Translations under genes and position numbers: made by a program | Part shown: in pieces, positions 33,740 to 42,160 of the stretch | Layout: each line of letters starts with the position of its first letter | Numbering within the stretch: position 1 is the stretch's first letter | The notes under the pieces: model-generated | Told to the model about the DNA's origin: nothing | What the model saw: only the letters and a program-made list of their open reading frames with translations | Databases searched by the model: none | NCBI GenBank assembly: GCA_900541685.1 | Contig: UQKM01000006.1 | Location: 34,675 to 98,674, forward strand | Direction of reading: 5' to 3' | Length of the DNA: 64,000 nt | Origin: an uncultured Collinsella sp. | GTDB taxonomy: Bacteria; Actinomycetota; Coriobacteriia; Coriobacteriales; Coriobacteriaceae

Positions 33740-34081
33740 CTACTCCCAGGCTCCCCACACATCGGGACAATAGCCGACGGTGGCCTTCTTGCCGTTGCGT
33801 ACGATGGGCTCGGCCAGAACCTGCTGGTTCTCGAGCAGCTTATCAAAGCGCTGGCTGGGGGTGAGGTGCTGGATGAGTGCGAGCGTCTCCTCGTCCTTGG
33901 CTTTGGGGTTGAGCAGCTTGTCGATGCCGCCAACCGCCTGCATCACGCTCGTGAGCTCGCCCTTGCTCATCTCCTTTTCCTTAAGGTCGATAAACTGCAC
34001 CTTAATGCGGCGCTCCTTAAAATAACGCTGGGCCTTCTTGGTATCGAAGGACTTCTTAGTCCCGAAAATTTGCACGTTCAT
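33740..34081 (-). CDS. ArsC/Spx-fold protein lacking the redox cysteine
   Basis: Thioredoxin-like ArsC/YffB/Spx family protein of 113 aa. The N-terminus reads MNVQIFGTKKSFDTKKAQRY, where family members normally have a cysteine (for example KNCDTVKKA). Here Ser-Phe replaces it, and the only Cys lies near the C-terminus (YCPD). The conserved helix and FIDLKEKEMSKGEL strand are present, so the fold is kept. Classical arsenate reductase activity is therefore unlikely. ATG 34081 has only a weak upstream SD (GGCGGAA). The repeat-like TTCCGCCGTTCTACCGAA lies just upstream and recurs after the aminotransferase at 62455. Confidence 0.82.
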   Translation of the reverse strand: MNVQIFGTKKSFDTKKAQRYFKERRIKVQFIDLKEKEMSKGELTSVMQAVGGIDKLLNPKAKDEETLALIQHLTPSQRFDKLLENQQVLAEPIVRNGKKATVGYCPDVWGAWE

Positions 34082-34098
34082 ATTTATGTTCCGCCGTT

Positions 34099-34722
34099 CT
34101 ACCGAATAAAGTTGGTTCGCTCGCGATCGGCCTCGGGGGCTTCGATGCCGGCGGCCTTTCCCGCCTCGATGCAACGCAGCAGCCAGGCCATGTTTTTACC
34201 GATGTTTCGCATGGTGGCAAGGCCCTCGGCGTCCTGGGCGGCCTCGCCCGGCATGGCACCGAAGACGTTGTTCCAGTAGGTGGATGCTACCACGGGCATC
34301 TGGTTGATGGTGAAGTACTTGTTGAGCACGTCGAAGGTGGTCGACGTGCCGCCGCGACGGGCAACGGCGACAGCGGCGCCCGGCTTGTGCGCAAAGGCCT
34401 TGCTGCCGGCATAGAATGCACGGTCGAGGGCAGAGAGGATACGTCCGCTGGGGTGCGCGTAGTAGACGGGCGAACCAAAGACAAAGCCGTCTGCCTGCTC
34501 GGCAGCGGCAATCAGCTCGTTGACCATATCGTCGTCAAAGGTGCAACGGCAATCGAGCTTGCCGCACTGGCCGCAACCGATGCAGTCGCGAATGGGCTTG
34601 GCGCCCAGCTGAAACATCTCGGTATCGATACCCTCGGCGTTGAGCTGCTCGGCGACCTCGGCGAGTGCGCGGGCCGTGTTGCCGTTTGCCTTGGGGCTGC
34701 CATTGACCAAAAGAACCTTCAT
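34099..34722 (-). CDS. Flavodoxin-fold NAD(P)H-dependent reductase
   Basis: FMN-binding oxidoreductase of 207 aa. It starts MKVLLVNGSPKANGNTARAL, the phosphate-binding loop of the FMN reductase family. The Cys-rich segment DCIGCGQCGKLDCRC follows at about 50, typical of multimeric flavodoxin/iron-sulfur-flavoprotein relatives. GSPVYYAHPSGRILSALDR is the second FMN loop. Likely a quinone, azo or nitro reductase; the substrate is unknown. ATG 34722 has GAGGGAG upstream. The frame is open far upstream to 35166, which is not coding. Confidence 0.88.
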   Translation of the reverse strand: MKVLLVNGSPKANGNTARALAEVAEQLNAEGIDTEMFQLGAKPIRDCIGCGQCGKLDCRCTFDDDMVNELIAAAEQADGFVFGSPVYYAHPSGRILSALDRAFYAGSKAFAHKPGAAVAVARRGGTSTTFDVLNKYFTINQMPVVASTYWNNVFGAMPGEAAQDAEGLATMRNIGKNMAWLLRCIEAGKAAGIEAPEADRERTNFIR

Positions 34723-35056
34723 CACAAACTCCCTCTGCTGTCGGTGACCTCTGCAGAGGATTATCGTACGAGCGGGCAGATGGCGTGGGGCACGATGCCG
34801 GCCCCGAGGGCCCACGGCAGGCACGCTCACCAGGTACGAGCGGGATACGGTCCAGAGGATGTTGGAGTGCGGGGCCTCGTGCGAGCAGATTGTAAGGGGT
34901 CTGGGCGGGTCGCCCTCGATGGCGAGCTTTGAGGCCTTGGAAGGCGGGCTGCTGCGGCGGCTATGGTTTATACTAAGGTGGTTGCTATCGAGTAATTCAT
35001 ACTTGGTTTGATTCGATTGTGAATGCGTAACTAGGATGGAAAGCAAAGGAAACTCT
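34723..35056. other. Gene-free stretch of 334 bp
   Basis: No supported gene. It holds two copies of GTACGAGCGGG (34767 and 34838) and a TTTATACT -10-like element near 34967. GC content drops sharply after about 34980, marking the start of an AT-richer island. Confidence 0.5.
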
Positions 35057-35377
35057 ATGGAAACAGAGGATGCTGTTTGCTTGATGACTTCGATTGCCTT
35101 GATTGTCCTTTCAATCCAATACCGAAGAGGAAGATGGCTCTGCTCAATTGCTGGATATGATGTCACAAAAAGGGAGAGCGAGATTGATATACGCCCTTAC
35201 GCAAAGCTGATTTCTTCTGTGACGTTATGGATGGGGCTGCTGTTTTTCTTGTGGGCGGTAGAGGGCTGGGTACGCGATTGGAATACCAGCGTTTTTGAAG
35301 TTTTGGTTCTACTTCTGTTCAGCTTGGCCTCTTTGTCGTTCGTGCGGCTCGTTAGGTTTGTGTTTATGAGGCGATAG
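35057..35377 (+). CDS. DUF3784-like two-to-three-TM membrane protein
   Basis: Protein of 106 aa. TM1 is at about 9-21, then the polar segment GRWLCSIAGYDVTKRESEID, TM2 at about 50-68 and TM3 at about 77-98, ending in a basic tail. The GYDVTKRE segment between TM1 and TM2 resembles the DUF3784 pattern (small membrane proteins common in Firmicutes). SD AAAGGAA precedes ATG 35057. Base composition is clearly more AT-rich than neighbours, suggesting recent acquisition. Function unknown. Confidence 0.6.
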   Translation: METEDAVCLMTSIALIVLSIQYRRGRWLCSIAGYDVTKRESEIDIRPYAKLISSVTLWMGLLFFLWAVEGWVRDWNTSVFEVLVLLLFSLASLSFVRLVRFVFMRR

Positions 35378-35661
35378 CCAGCGGAAGTGGCTGGACGACA
35401 AAATGGACCAATGCAGCCAATTGTCAATAGAATTTGATAGGCTTGGCTTAACAGATTTACTCGAGGGCATATCCGTGGCGGGGGATAGGTTCTATCTTGT
35501 TGAGCACTTATTTGCATCAGGCAAAGTAAACCAAGAGTATCGAAACGGTGCCCCCGGGCCCCGGGAGGGACTGCGGGGACGTTCGGCTAACTGCGGGTAC
35601 GACCTATTTGCCCAATGTGTTCGGTTGAGATCGGAAATTAACCATCATGCGCCCCATAACG
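35378..35661. other. AT-rich remnant region with no firm gene
   Basis: An open frame on the + strand from 35403 (MDQCSQLSIEFDRLGLTDLL...) lacks an SD and resembles nothing known. Its second half runs into a GC-rich block with CCCCCGGGCCCCGGG and GGGGACGTTCGG, related to the intergenic repeats. It is probably a decayed gene fragment. Confidence 0.4.
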
Positions 35662-36558
35662 CTAGTCCAGCTTGGTGCCCGGTACCTGCGGCGCCTCTTT
35701 AATCAGCGCATTGAGTTCGTTCAAAATGGAAACGGGCTGTCGGTCGACGGCGTCCAGATGAAGCGTCACCACGCGAAGGGGCGGCTGATATTCAAATGAG
35801 CCAAGGAGCACGGGCGATCCCAAGAACCGTTCGATTTCGTCTGCAACCGCGTCGGTCTCTTCGGGATCAAGCTCGTCAAAGAGCGCCACGAACATCGGTC
35901 CGGTCGAGCGGAACAGACGACCCTTGCCGCGCGAGCAATCCATGAGGCAGGCGGCGCTTTCTGCCAAAACGCGGTCGCCTGCATCAAAGCCAAAGCGGGC
36001 ATTGACCTGTGCGATTTCGTCGATTTTAATGGCGATCAAGCCCGCGTTTCGTGCCACGCGACGCATCTCGCCAATGGCGTTGACCAGGGCGTGGATATCG
36101 CCCAGACCGGTCACGGAATCGGTCGTATCTGCCAAGCTTCGGTTGGTGACAATGCCCACATACATGTTGGGCTCGGTATCGGTGCCGTCCAGGCGGTAAC
36201 CCGTGCAGTCGCAAAGCGCGTATTTTCCGGCGGTATTCATGACGCGATACTGCATGCAGTGGAAGTGCCACGTGCCGTTTACCACCATATCGAGCTCGGC
36301 ACGTACGTTGTCGCGGTCCTCGGGGTGAACACGGGCAAGCCATATATCGAGCGAGTTGTAGGGATGCTGGGAGGGTAGGTCAAAATCGCGCACGGCATTA
36401 ACCGACCATTGCGATTCGCCGGTGTCGAGGTTAATGATGAACGGATAGCGTGTCTCGGAGCTCATGGAGATCGCTTGAAACACTCGGTCGTTGCAGGGGG
36501 GGGGGTTGTTCGGTGATCGGGCGTTGCAGCGCATCGCCTTCTTCCGGTTGTTGCACAC
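35662..36558 (-). pseudogene. 3' part of a split GGDEF-PAS-GGDEF protein
   Basis: This frame encodes a PAS-like domain (from NDRVFQAISMSSETRYPFII) followed by a degenerate GGDEF domain (SVTGLGDIHALVNAIGEM, then RSTGPMFVALFDEL where GGDEF would be). The first residues, translated before the G-run, are out of the true frame. It aligns without gaps to residues after the first GGDEF of the neighbouring 905-aa protein (DRIFDALSMLNEGRYFFIEN). No start codon with an SD exists here, so it is translated only if the ten-G tract changes length by -1 or +2. The internal ATG 36465 has no SD. Confidence 0.75.
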
Positions 36559-37195
36559 GGTACATGAGCTTGTAGCGATACATTTTGCGGTCGGCGTCCT
36601 TTGTCATCTGGCGACGCGTATCGCCTGCAAGCGGGTCGACGCGCGAGCAGCCAAAGCTAAAGCTGGCGATCATGGGCGCCTTGCCGTCCGATGTTGCCTC
36701 GATAAGATTGGCACGCGTCCACTCCAGGCGCTGCTCGAGCTCGGCTTCGTTTGTCGTGGGGGATATAAGTACAAATTCGTCTCCACCGATACGGAACAGC
36801 AACTCATCGTGCTCCATTGTCTCGGTGAGTGCGCGGCAGATGCTCAGAATGTAGCGATTGCCCTCGGCGTGGCCAAACTTATCGTTGCAATGCTTGAGGC
36901 GATCGATGTCAATATAGGCACAGGTGAAGGGGGTGCCTTTGCGCCAGAGCTGATCGACATGGCGGTCGAGTCCGCCACGGTTGCCAAGATTGGTGAGCGA
37001 GTCGATATAGGCGCCGTGCTCAAGCAACTCACGTTCTTGTTGCAGGATGGCGAGCGTTTTCTGCAGTTGCTCACCGATGGCACGCAGCTCCGGGGGCAGC
37101 GCGGCAACATCGAGCTCGGTGGTTGAGGCCCCGTTCGCAAGTCGCTGAAGATGAGCGATGATTGATTGCTCGCCCAGGCGATACGACTCGTTCAT
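36431..37195 (-). CDS. Diguanylate cyclase (GGDEF) 5' part, truncated by frameshift at poly-G
   Basis: The N-terminal 254 aa has a helical lead, then a complete GGDEF domain: SLTNLGNRGGLDRH, YIDIDRLKHCNDKFGHAEGN, RIGGDEFVLI (intact active site) and DADRKMYRYK. It would synthesise c-di-GMP from two GTP. ATG 37195 follows AAGGAGG. After the GGDEF domain the frame passes the ten-C run (coding strand) and soon ends at a stop after PPPLQRPSVSSDLHELRD. In the current state a truncated but possibly active cyclase is made. One C fewer would join it to the downstream PAS-GGDEF frame. Confidence 0.8.
   Translation of the reverse strand: MNESYRLGEQSIIAHLQRLANGASTTELDVAALPPELRAIGEQLQKTLAILQQERELLEHGAYIDSLTNLGNRGGLDRHVDQLWRKGTPFTCAYIDIDRLKHCNDKFGHAEGNRYILSICRALTETMEHDELLFRIGGDEFVLISPTTNEAELEQRLEWTRANLIEATSDGKAPMIASFSFGCSRVDPLAGDTRRQMTKDADRKMYRYKLMYRVQQPEEGDALQRPITEQPPPLQRPSVSSDLHELRDTLSVHH
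36496..36505. repeat. Homopolymer of ten G, candidate phase-variation tract
   Basis: Ten consecutive G (C on the coding strand) at the exact point where the two GGDEF frames diverge. Nine or twelve would restore a continuous frame. It is by far the longest G/C run in a coding region of this window. Confidence 0.8.
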
Positions 37196-37321
37196 GATGG
37201 ATTGCCTCCTTGGATGGAACAATGGTTTGTATCTTACTCCCAATTCGGTTTAGATTGGAGTATTAGTTAGCTCATGGGAACAAACGCTCCCCTCGACGGT
37301 GGCGTTTTGCGTGCGAGCGTA

Positions 37322-40039
37322 TTAGTTGTCGTTGCCACCATCGAGCAATGCCTCAAAATCCTCCGCCTGCATGGGGCGGTAGTAGAGGAATCCCTGAGCG
37401 TAGCGGGCGCCCATGTGGCGCAGCATGTTTGCCTGCTTGTCCGTCTCGACGCCTTCGATCACAACGGGCAGATGGAGTGACTGCGCCATCTCGAGCATTG
37501 ATGAGATGATTTGCACGCTGCGGCCCTCATCGCCGTTATCGGGCACAAACGTGCGATCGAGCTTGATGACGTCGACGTTGACGTTCTTGAGCATCGCGAG
37601 CGTGGACTGGCCGGTGCCAAAATCGTCCATATAGGTCGAGAAGCCGCGGGTGTGCAGGTCGGCCGTTAGTTTATCCACGGCCTCGGACTCTCCCGTATAA
37701 GCTGTCTCGGTGATCTCGATGCGCATGAGCTCGGGCGGCAGGTTGTATTGGGCGGCGAGCGCTCCCATATGCTCGGCAACGTTGCAGGCGAGGATATCCA
37801 CGCGCGACACATTAAGCGAGATCGGAACCACGCGAAGCCCCCGATTGATGCGCTCGCGCAGCCACAAGGCAACGCCCTGCCAAACGTATTTGTCGAGCGT
37901 CACCACAAAACCGCTTTCTTCGAGAGCGGGGATAAAGGTGGCGGGCGAAATGAGGGAGCCATCCTTGTCGATCCAGCGCGTGAGCGCTTCGGCGCCAATG
38001 ATCTCGCCGGTTTCCATGTCGACCTGGGGCTGCAGGTAGTAGGTAATACGGCCGTTGGAGAGCGCGTACTGGAATTCGGTCAGCGTGCGGTGGAACGCGA
38101 TTTCGCGCTCGTACTCCTCGGGGCGGAAAATGGCAATGCGCTCCTTAAAGTCGTTTTTTGCGCGCCGATTGGTAAACATGGCCTTGGCCTGCGCATCGAT
38201 GGTGATTTTCTCGTTGGAGTCGATGGGGTAGACGCCCATGGACGGCCAGAATCCCACGCCGTCATCATACTTGGCCACGGCCTGGCGAACGCGGCTATAG
38301 ATCTGATGGACGGTGTCGTGTTCAAAGGGGATGAGTATGCAAAAGTCGTCTTGGCCCCAGTACCCTGCGACGCCCATGTTGGCATTCTCGATGTCCTTGA
38401 GGACCGTGCCCACATCGGCGAGCATGCGGTCGCCCTCGGCCTGTCCGTGCCATTCGTTGAACAGTCGCATGTGTCCCATATCGACGGTGGCGATACACCA
38501 GGCGCCGTTGCGCCTTGTCTCGAGAAATTCGTTGGCGCGGCGCATAAACTCGCTGGGTCGATAGAGACCCGTGAGCGAATCGATGCGTTCGGCGATGGCG
38601 CTTTTGCGCTCCACCTCGGGTATGGGGAGGCTGTCGTTGGGAACAAGCCCGCCGGCCGTGCGAATGCGACGGTCGAGTTCGCCTAAAACGGCGGCCGTTT
38701 GATTGGTCAGGTGCTCGTAAAAGGCCGGAACGACAAGACAGACGGGGGTAATGGTGTCGTCCGCGATTCGAACGGGAGCGAAAACGGCCTCTTTGAGATG
38801 TTGGATCAGTTGCTCGAATGCTTCGTGATCCAAATTGTTGCTAAGCACGACGAACTGGGCGTTGCGTGAGCGGAAGACGCGACTCCTGCCGCGAGTAATC
38901 GACAGCATGCGGCCTGCGTATTCGGCGAGCATGTTGTCGACGGCCTCGGCCCCGTAGAGCTCGTTGAGCTTTGCCGTGCCGCGAACGCGCACTGCTATAA
39001 GCCCCGTCTTGCAATGGTCGCGACGGCAGGCATCGATAGCGTTGATCAGCGTGCGCTGCATTCCGAGGCCCGTGGCGGCGTCGACGGTCTCGGCAAGCGA
39101 GTGGTTGACGAGCTCGCCGACATAGAGCGAGGGGACATTTCCGTCGCCGTCGATACGAAACCCGCGAGCACGGCCGAGGATGTAGTCGCCGGCGGCATTG
39201 CGCACGCGGTACTGCATGACGTGGCGATGTTTGGAGCCGTCATAGATTTGGTCGATGTCGTTGGTATAGGCCTCAAGGTCATCGGGATGGACACGCGTTT
39301 TCCAGTAATCGTGGCAGTTGTCTATATGCTCCGAAGGAAGACCAAGATCGCGCAAGGCGCCTTGTGACCAAAGGGTTCGATGTTTGTCCAAGTTCTCGAT
39401 AAAGAAATATCGGCCTTCGTTGAGCATCGAAAGGGCGTCGAAAATGCGATCGCTTATTTCGAAGTCGTCGGTGTGGGCTTGTGCGATATTGCGTCGATCA
39501 AGGTGCACGGCATGACGTAGCTTGTAGTCGTACATGCGATGGTCGGCATCGTTCGTCAAGCGATTGGGGGCTTCGCCCAGGGCGGGGTCGGCGTGTGCCA
39601 CTCCGTAGCTAAACGAGTGAGGCATCTTGGAAGCGTTGTTTTCGAGCAGTACCGTTCGGCAGTGTTCCAGACGTTCGGCAAGGTCGTCCTCGGTCGCAAT
39701 CGTAGATAGGATGGCGAACTCGTCGCCCCCCAGACGAAATGCCGCCTCGTCCACCTTCATATACAGTTTGAGATAGAGGCTCACCTGCAAGATATAGCGG
39801 TTGCCCTCGTCATGTCCAAAGATGTCGTTGCAGTGCTTAAGGTTATCGATGTCGATAAACGCCATGGTCACGGGCAGTTCCTGCTCCCAGAGTTCCTCTA
39901 AGGAACGGGTAAAGCCGCCGCGGTTGCCAAGTCCGGTGAGCTCGTCGGTAAAGGCGGTCCTGATCAGATCGTCCTGACGCTCCAGAAGGTCACGGATGGT
40001 CTTTTCGGGCGTTTCGGTATTATTGCTGGCGTTATCCAT
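37322..40039 (-). CDS. Multi-domain c-di-GMP protein: GGDEF-PAS-GGDEF-GGDEF-EAL
   Basis: Signalling protein of 905 aa without TM helices. An N-terminal GGDEF with intact motif (RLGGDEFAIL), a PAS-like module (from DRIFDALSMLNEGRYFF), a degenerate GGDEF (RSRNAQFVVL), another degenerate one (IDSLTGLYRPSEF, then GYWGQDDFCIL), and a C-terminal EAL domain with GAEALTRW, ITETAY, DDFGTGQS, KLDRTFV and EGVET. Both synthesis and hydrolysis of c-di-GMP look possible. ATG 40039 chosen; the upstream extension to 40096 has no better SD. It is a tandem paralogue of the split gene next door. A weak hairpin (37282-37312) follows. Confidence 0.92.
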   Translation of the reverse strand: MDNASNNTETPEKTIRDLLERQDDLIRTAFTDELTGLGNRGGFTRSLEELWEQELPVTMAFIDIDNLKHCNDIFGHDEGNRYILQVSLYLKLYMKVDEAAFRLGGDEFAILSTIATEDDLAERLEHCRTVLLENNASKMPHSFSYGVAHADPALGEAPNRLTNDADHRMYDYKLRHAVHLDRRNIAQAHTDDFEISDRIFDALSMLNEGRYFFIENLDKHRTLWSQGALRDLGLPSEHIDNCHDYWKTRVHPDDLEAYTNDIDQIYDGSKHRHVMQYRVRNAAGDYILGRARGFRIDGDGNVPSLYVGELVNHSLAETVDAATGLGMQRTLINAIDACRRDHCKTGLIAVRVRGTAKLNELYGAEAVDNMLAEYAGRMLSITRGRSRVFRSRNAQFVVLSNNLDHEAFEQLIQHLKEAVFAPVRIADDTITPVCLVVPAFYEHLTNQTAAVLGELDRRIRTAGGLVPNDSLPIPEVERKSAIAERIDSLTGLYRPSEFMRRANEFLETRRNGAWCIATVDMGHMRLFNEWHGQAEGDRMLADVGTVLKDIENANMGVAGYWGQDDFCILIPFEHDTVHQIYSRVRQAVAKYDDGVGFWPSMGVYPIDSNEKITIDAQAKAMFTNRRAKNDFKERIAIFRPEEYEREIAFHRTLTEFQYALSNGRITYYLQPQVDMETGEIIGAEALTRWIDKDGSLISPATFIPALEESGFVVTLDKYVWQGVALWLRERINRGLRVVPISLNVSRVDILACNVAEHMGALAAQYNLPPELMRIEITETAYTGESEAVDKLTADLHTRGFSTYMDDFGTGQSTLAMLKNVNVDVIKLDRTFVPDNGDEGRSVQIISSMLEMAQSLHLPVVIEGVETDKQANMLRHMGARYAQGFLYYRPMQAEDFEALLDGGNDN

Positions 40040-40316
40040 ACTGTAAGCGGCTTTCTGAGGTCGGGGCGGATTGCGTCGGGCGAGCTCGTTGTGCACATGC
40101 GTTGCTGCTCAACGCCTTGCGTGTTTCCAAGCCCCCGCCTTGCTGCGTCGTTGGGTTTATTTGTCGGTTCGTGCTCTCGGCTGATAACTACTGAGTAGTA
40201 TAAACAAGTGTATGGAATTATGTAGGGGTGCCCATGTTGCGGGCGGCCATTATTCGCCAAACGGTAACGCGACGATGTTCGATGAAAATGCGACTGAGAC
40301 GATATTTGTTGATGGG

Positions 40317-40322
40317 TATACT
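40317..40322 (+). promoter_or_regulatory. Extended -10 TATACT for the patatin gene
   Basis: TGGGTATACT: TG then TATACT, 37 nt before ATG 40359. Confidence 0.5.
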
Positions 40323-40358
40323 TGTTCCGTTTTAAAACGCAGGAACGGAGATGGTCGC

Positions 40359-41228
40359 ATGGCACAGTCAAATATGACGAGCACGGTGGGGCTGGCGCTC
40401 GAGGGAGGCGGCTACCGCGGTATGTATACGGCGGGCGTGCTCGACGTTTGGATGGAGCACGGTTTGACCTGCGACCATATGGTGGGCGTCTCGGCGGGCG
40501 CGGCATTTGGCTACAACTTTAAATCGCGCCAGATCGGCCGCGCCATTCGCTATAACAAGGCCTATTGCGCCGACAAACGCTATGCGAGCGTGACCAGCTG
40601 GCTGCGAACCGGCGATATGTTCAATGCCGATTTTGCCTATCACGAGGTGCCCATCGAGCGCGATCCCATCGACCTGGAGGCGTATCGCGCCTGCCCCATG
40701 CGGTTTACGTGCGTGTGTACCGATATCGAGACGGGCAAGGCCGTCTACCACGACCTGCCCTATGGCGACGAGCGGGATATCGAGTGGATCCGGGCATCGT
40801 CGGCGATTCCCGTGGCGACGCGTCCCGTTGCTATTGACGGGCATAAGTATCTGGATGGTGGCGTGGCCGATTCTATTCCCAGTGCATGGCTGTTTGCGCA
40901 GGGGTATGACCGCAATATCGTGGTGCTCACGCAGCCGGCGGGCTTTGTGAAGCAGCCCAACAGCGTGATGCCCATGCTGCGTCGCGTGTTCCGTCACTAT
41001 CCGGAGTTTGTCGCAGCGCTTGAGCGTCGACATGAGGTCTACAATGCCACGCTCGATGACCTGGCACGTCGCGAGGCTGCCGGCGAGATCTTTGTGGTGC
41101 GGCCGAGCGAATCGGTGAAGGTGCCGTCGCTGTGTCGCGAGCCCGATGAACTTGAACGCATCTACCAGATTGGTCGCCGCGATGCGGAGGCGACCTTGCC
41201 GGCGTTGGAATCGTATCTGGCGGGGTAG
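40359..41228 (+). CDS. Patatin-like phospholipase
   Basis: Acyl hydrolase of 289 aa. Oxyanion loop EGGGYRGM, nucleophile elbow GVSAGA with Ser45, and catalytic Asp166 in LDGGVADS form the Ser-Asp dyad. Bacterial members (RssA/YjjU-like) hydrolyse phospholipids or other esters. No signal peptide, so it is cytosolic or membrane-associated. ATG 40359 has ACGGAG upstream; the long open extension to 40212 was rejected. Monocistronic, followed by three palindromic repeats. Confidence 0.9.
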   Translation: MAQSNMTSTVGLALEGGGYRGMYTAGVLDVWMEHGLTCDHMVGVSAGAAFGYNFKSRQIGRAIRYNKAYCADKRYASVTSWLRTGDMFNADFAYHEVPIERDPIDLEAYRACPMRFTCVCTDIETGKAVYHDLPYGDERDIEWIRASSAIPVATRPVAIDGHKYLDGGVADSIPSAWLFAQGYDRNIVVLTQPAGFVKQPNSVMPMLRRVFRHYPEFVAALERRHEVYNATLDDLARREAAGEIFVVRPSESVKVPSLCREPDELERIYQIGRRDAEATLPALESYLAG

Positions 41229-41250
41229 GGCAAGCTGCCGTGGACTCGGC

Positions 41251-41421
41251 GGAAAGCGCGTCCCAGAATGAGCGCTCAGAACGGGTTACAGTTTCCCAAG
41301 CGGTGGGGTTTCGGAAAGTACGTCCCGGAATATGCGTTCAGACTGGGATGCGGTTTCCCGTTGAGCCTCTATATGGAAAGCGCATCCCGGAATGGAGGTC
41401 CAAACTGGGATGCGCTTTCCG
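41251..41421. repeat. Three 47-bp imperfect palindromes at an exact 62-bp period
   Basis: Units at 41251-41297, 41313-41359 and 41375-41421. Each begins GGAAAG, has TCCC(A/G)GAAT in the left half and GGG...TTTCC in the right. The third is nearly perfect, with 14-bp arms GGAAAGCGCATCCC/GGGATGCGCTTTCC. The 15-bp spacers differ. It lies between convergent patatin and thiE. Confidence 0.85.
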
Positions 41422-41464
41422 CTATTGAAGATATGAGGCTGCGAATCAGCTGTTCGGCCTATGC

Positions 41465-42160
41465 CTATGCCTGCTGCCAGGTGTCGACGAGCTCCTTGGC
41501 CGCGGCGTAGGGATCATCGGCGCTGCAGACGGCGCTCACCACAAAGAAGCCGTCGACGCCGGTGGCCTTAAGCTGCGGCAGGTCGGCCGTCTTGACGCCG
41601 CCGCCCACCACGATGGGCACGGGGCTTGCCGCGTGGAGTGCGGCCAGGTCCTCAAAGCTTTTGGTGATGATAGAGCCATCGGCCGCGCGTCCGCAGTCGC
41701 GCTTGGTCTCGGTCTCGTGGAGCGGGCCGATGCCAAGGTAGTCGACCAAACTCATGTCGGCGGTCTTGACGTACTCGAGCATCTCCTCGCAACGGGCCGA
41801 AAGGCCCACGATGGCATCGGGGCCCAAAAGGTTGCGGCAGACCTCGACGGGAATATCGCTCTGGCCCACGTGCACGCCGTCGACAGCAATGCCCTGCTCG
41901 CGCGCGGCGAGTACGCAGTCCAGGCGGTCGTCGATCAGCAAAGCGACCTGACCGGTCTTGCCAGCCTGTGCGATTGCCTGCGCGGCGCCGCCGGTCAGCG
42001 CGATGATCTCGCGGGCGCTTGCCACCTTGGAGCGCACCTGGATGCAGGTAAAGCCGGCATCGAGTGCCTGGGCCACCACATCGCCCACGGGGCGCCCGAG
42101 CGTGTTTTCGGGGCCGAGTACCAGATAGGCCGAGATATCAAGGTTGTCGCGGATGCTCAT
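41465..42160 (-). CDS. thiE: Thiamine-phosphate synthase
   Basis: TIM-barrel enzyme of 231 aa that couples HMP-PP and thiazole phosphate to thiamine phosphate. Visible: TCIQVRSK (in place of the usual QLR(D/E)K), the Mg/pyrophosphate region LIDDRLDCVLAAREQGIAVDGVHVGQSD as consecutive short blocks, YLGIGPLHETETKRD, and VVGGGVKTADLPQL plus DGFFVVSA at the phosphate site. ATG 42160 follows AGGAGGA and overlaps the upstream stop by 4 bp. Third gene of thiM-MTH1187-thiE under a TPP riboswitch. No thiD in the window. Confidence 0.93.
   Translation of the reverse strand: MSIRDNLDISAYLVLGPENTLGRPVGDVVAQALDAGFTCIQVRSKVASAREIIALTGGAAQAIAQAGKTGQVALLIDDRLDCVLAAREQGIAVDGVHVGQSDIPVEVCRNLLGPDAIVGLSARCEEMLEYVKTADMSLVDYLGIGPLHETETKRDCGRAADGSIITKSFEDLAALHAASPVPIVVGGGVKTADLPQLKATGVDGFFVVSAVCSADDPYAAAKELVDTWQQA

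Noticed and set aside
34723..35166. In-frame N-terminal extension of the flavodoxin-type gene
   Set aside because: The extension crosses a composition boundary, lacks an SD, and the protein starts naturally at MKVLLVNGSP with GAGGGAG upstream.
35403..35702. 99-codon gene
   Set aside because: No SD, no family, second half runs through GC-rich repeat-like DNA and into the GGDEF gene on the other strand; described as a remnant instead.
41251..41421. CRISPR array
   Set aside because: Only three units, 47-nt diverged palindromic repeats with 15-nt spacers, and no cas genes.
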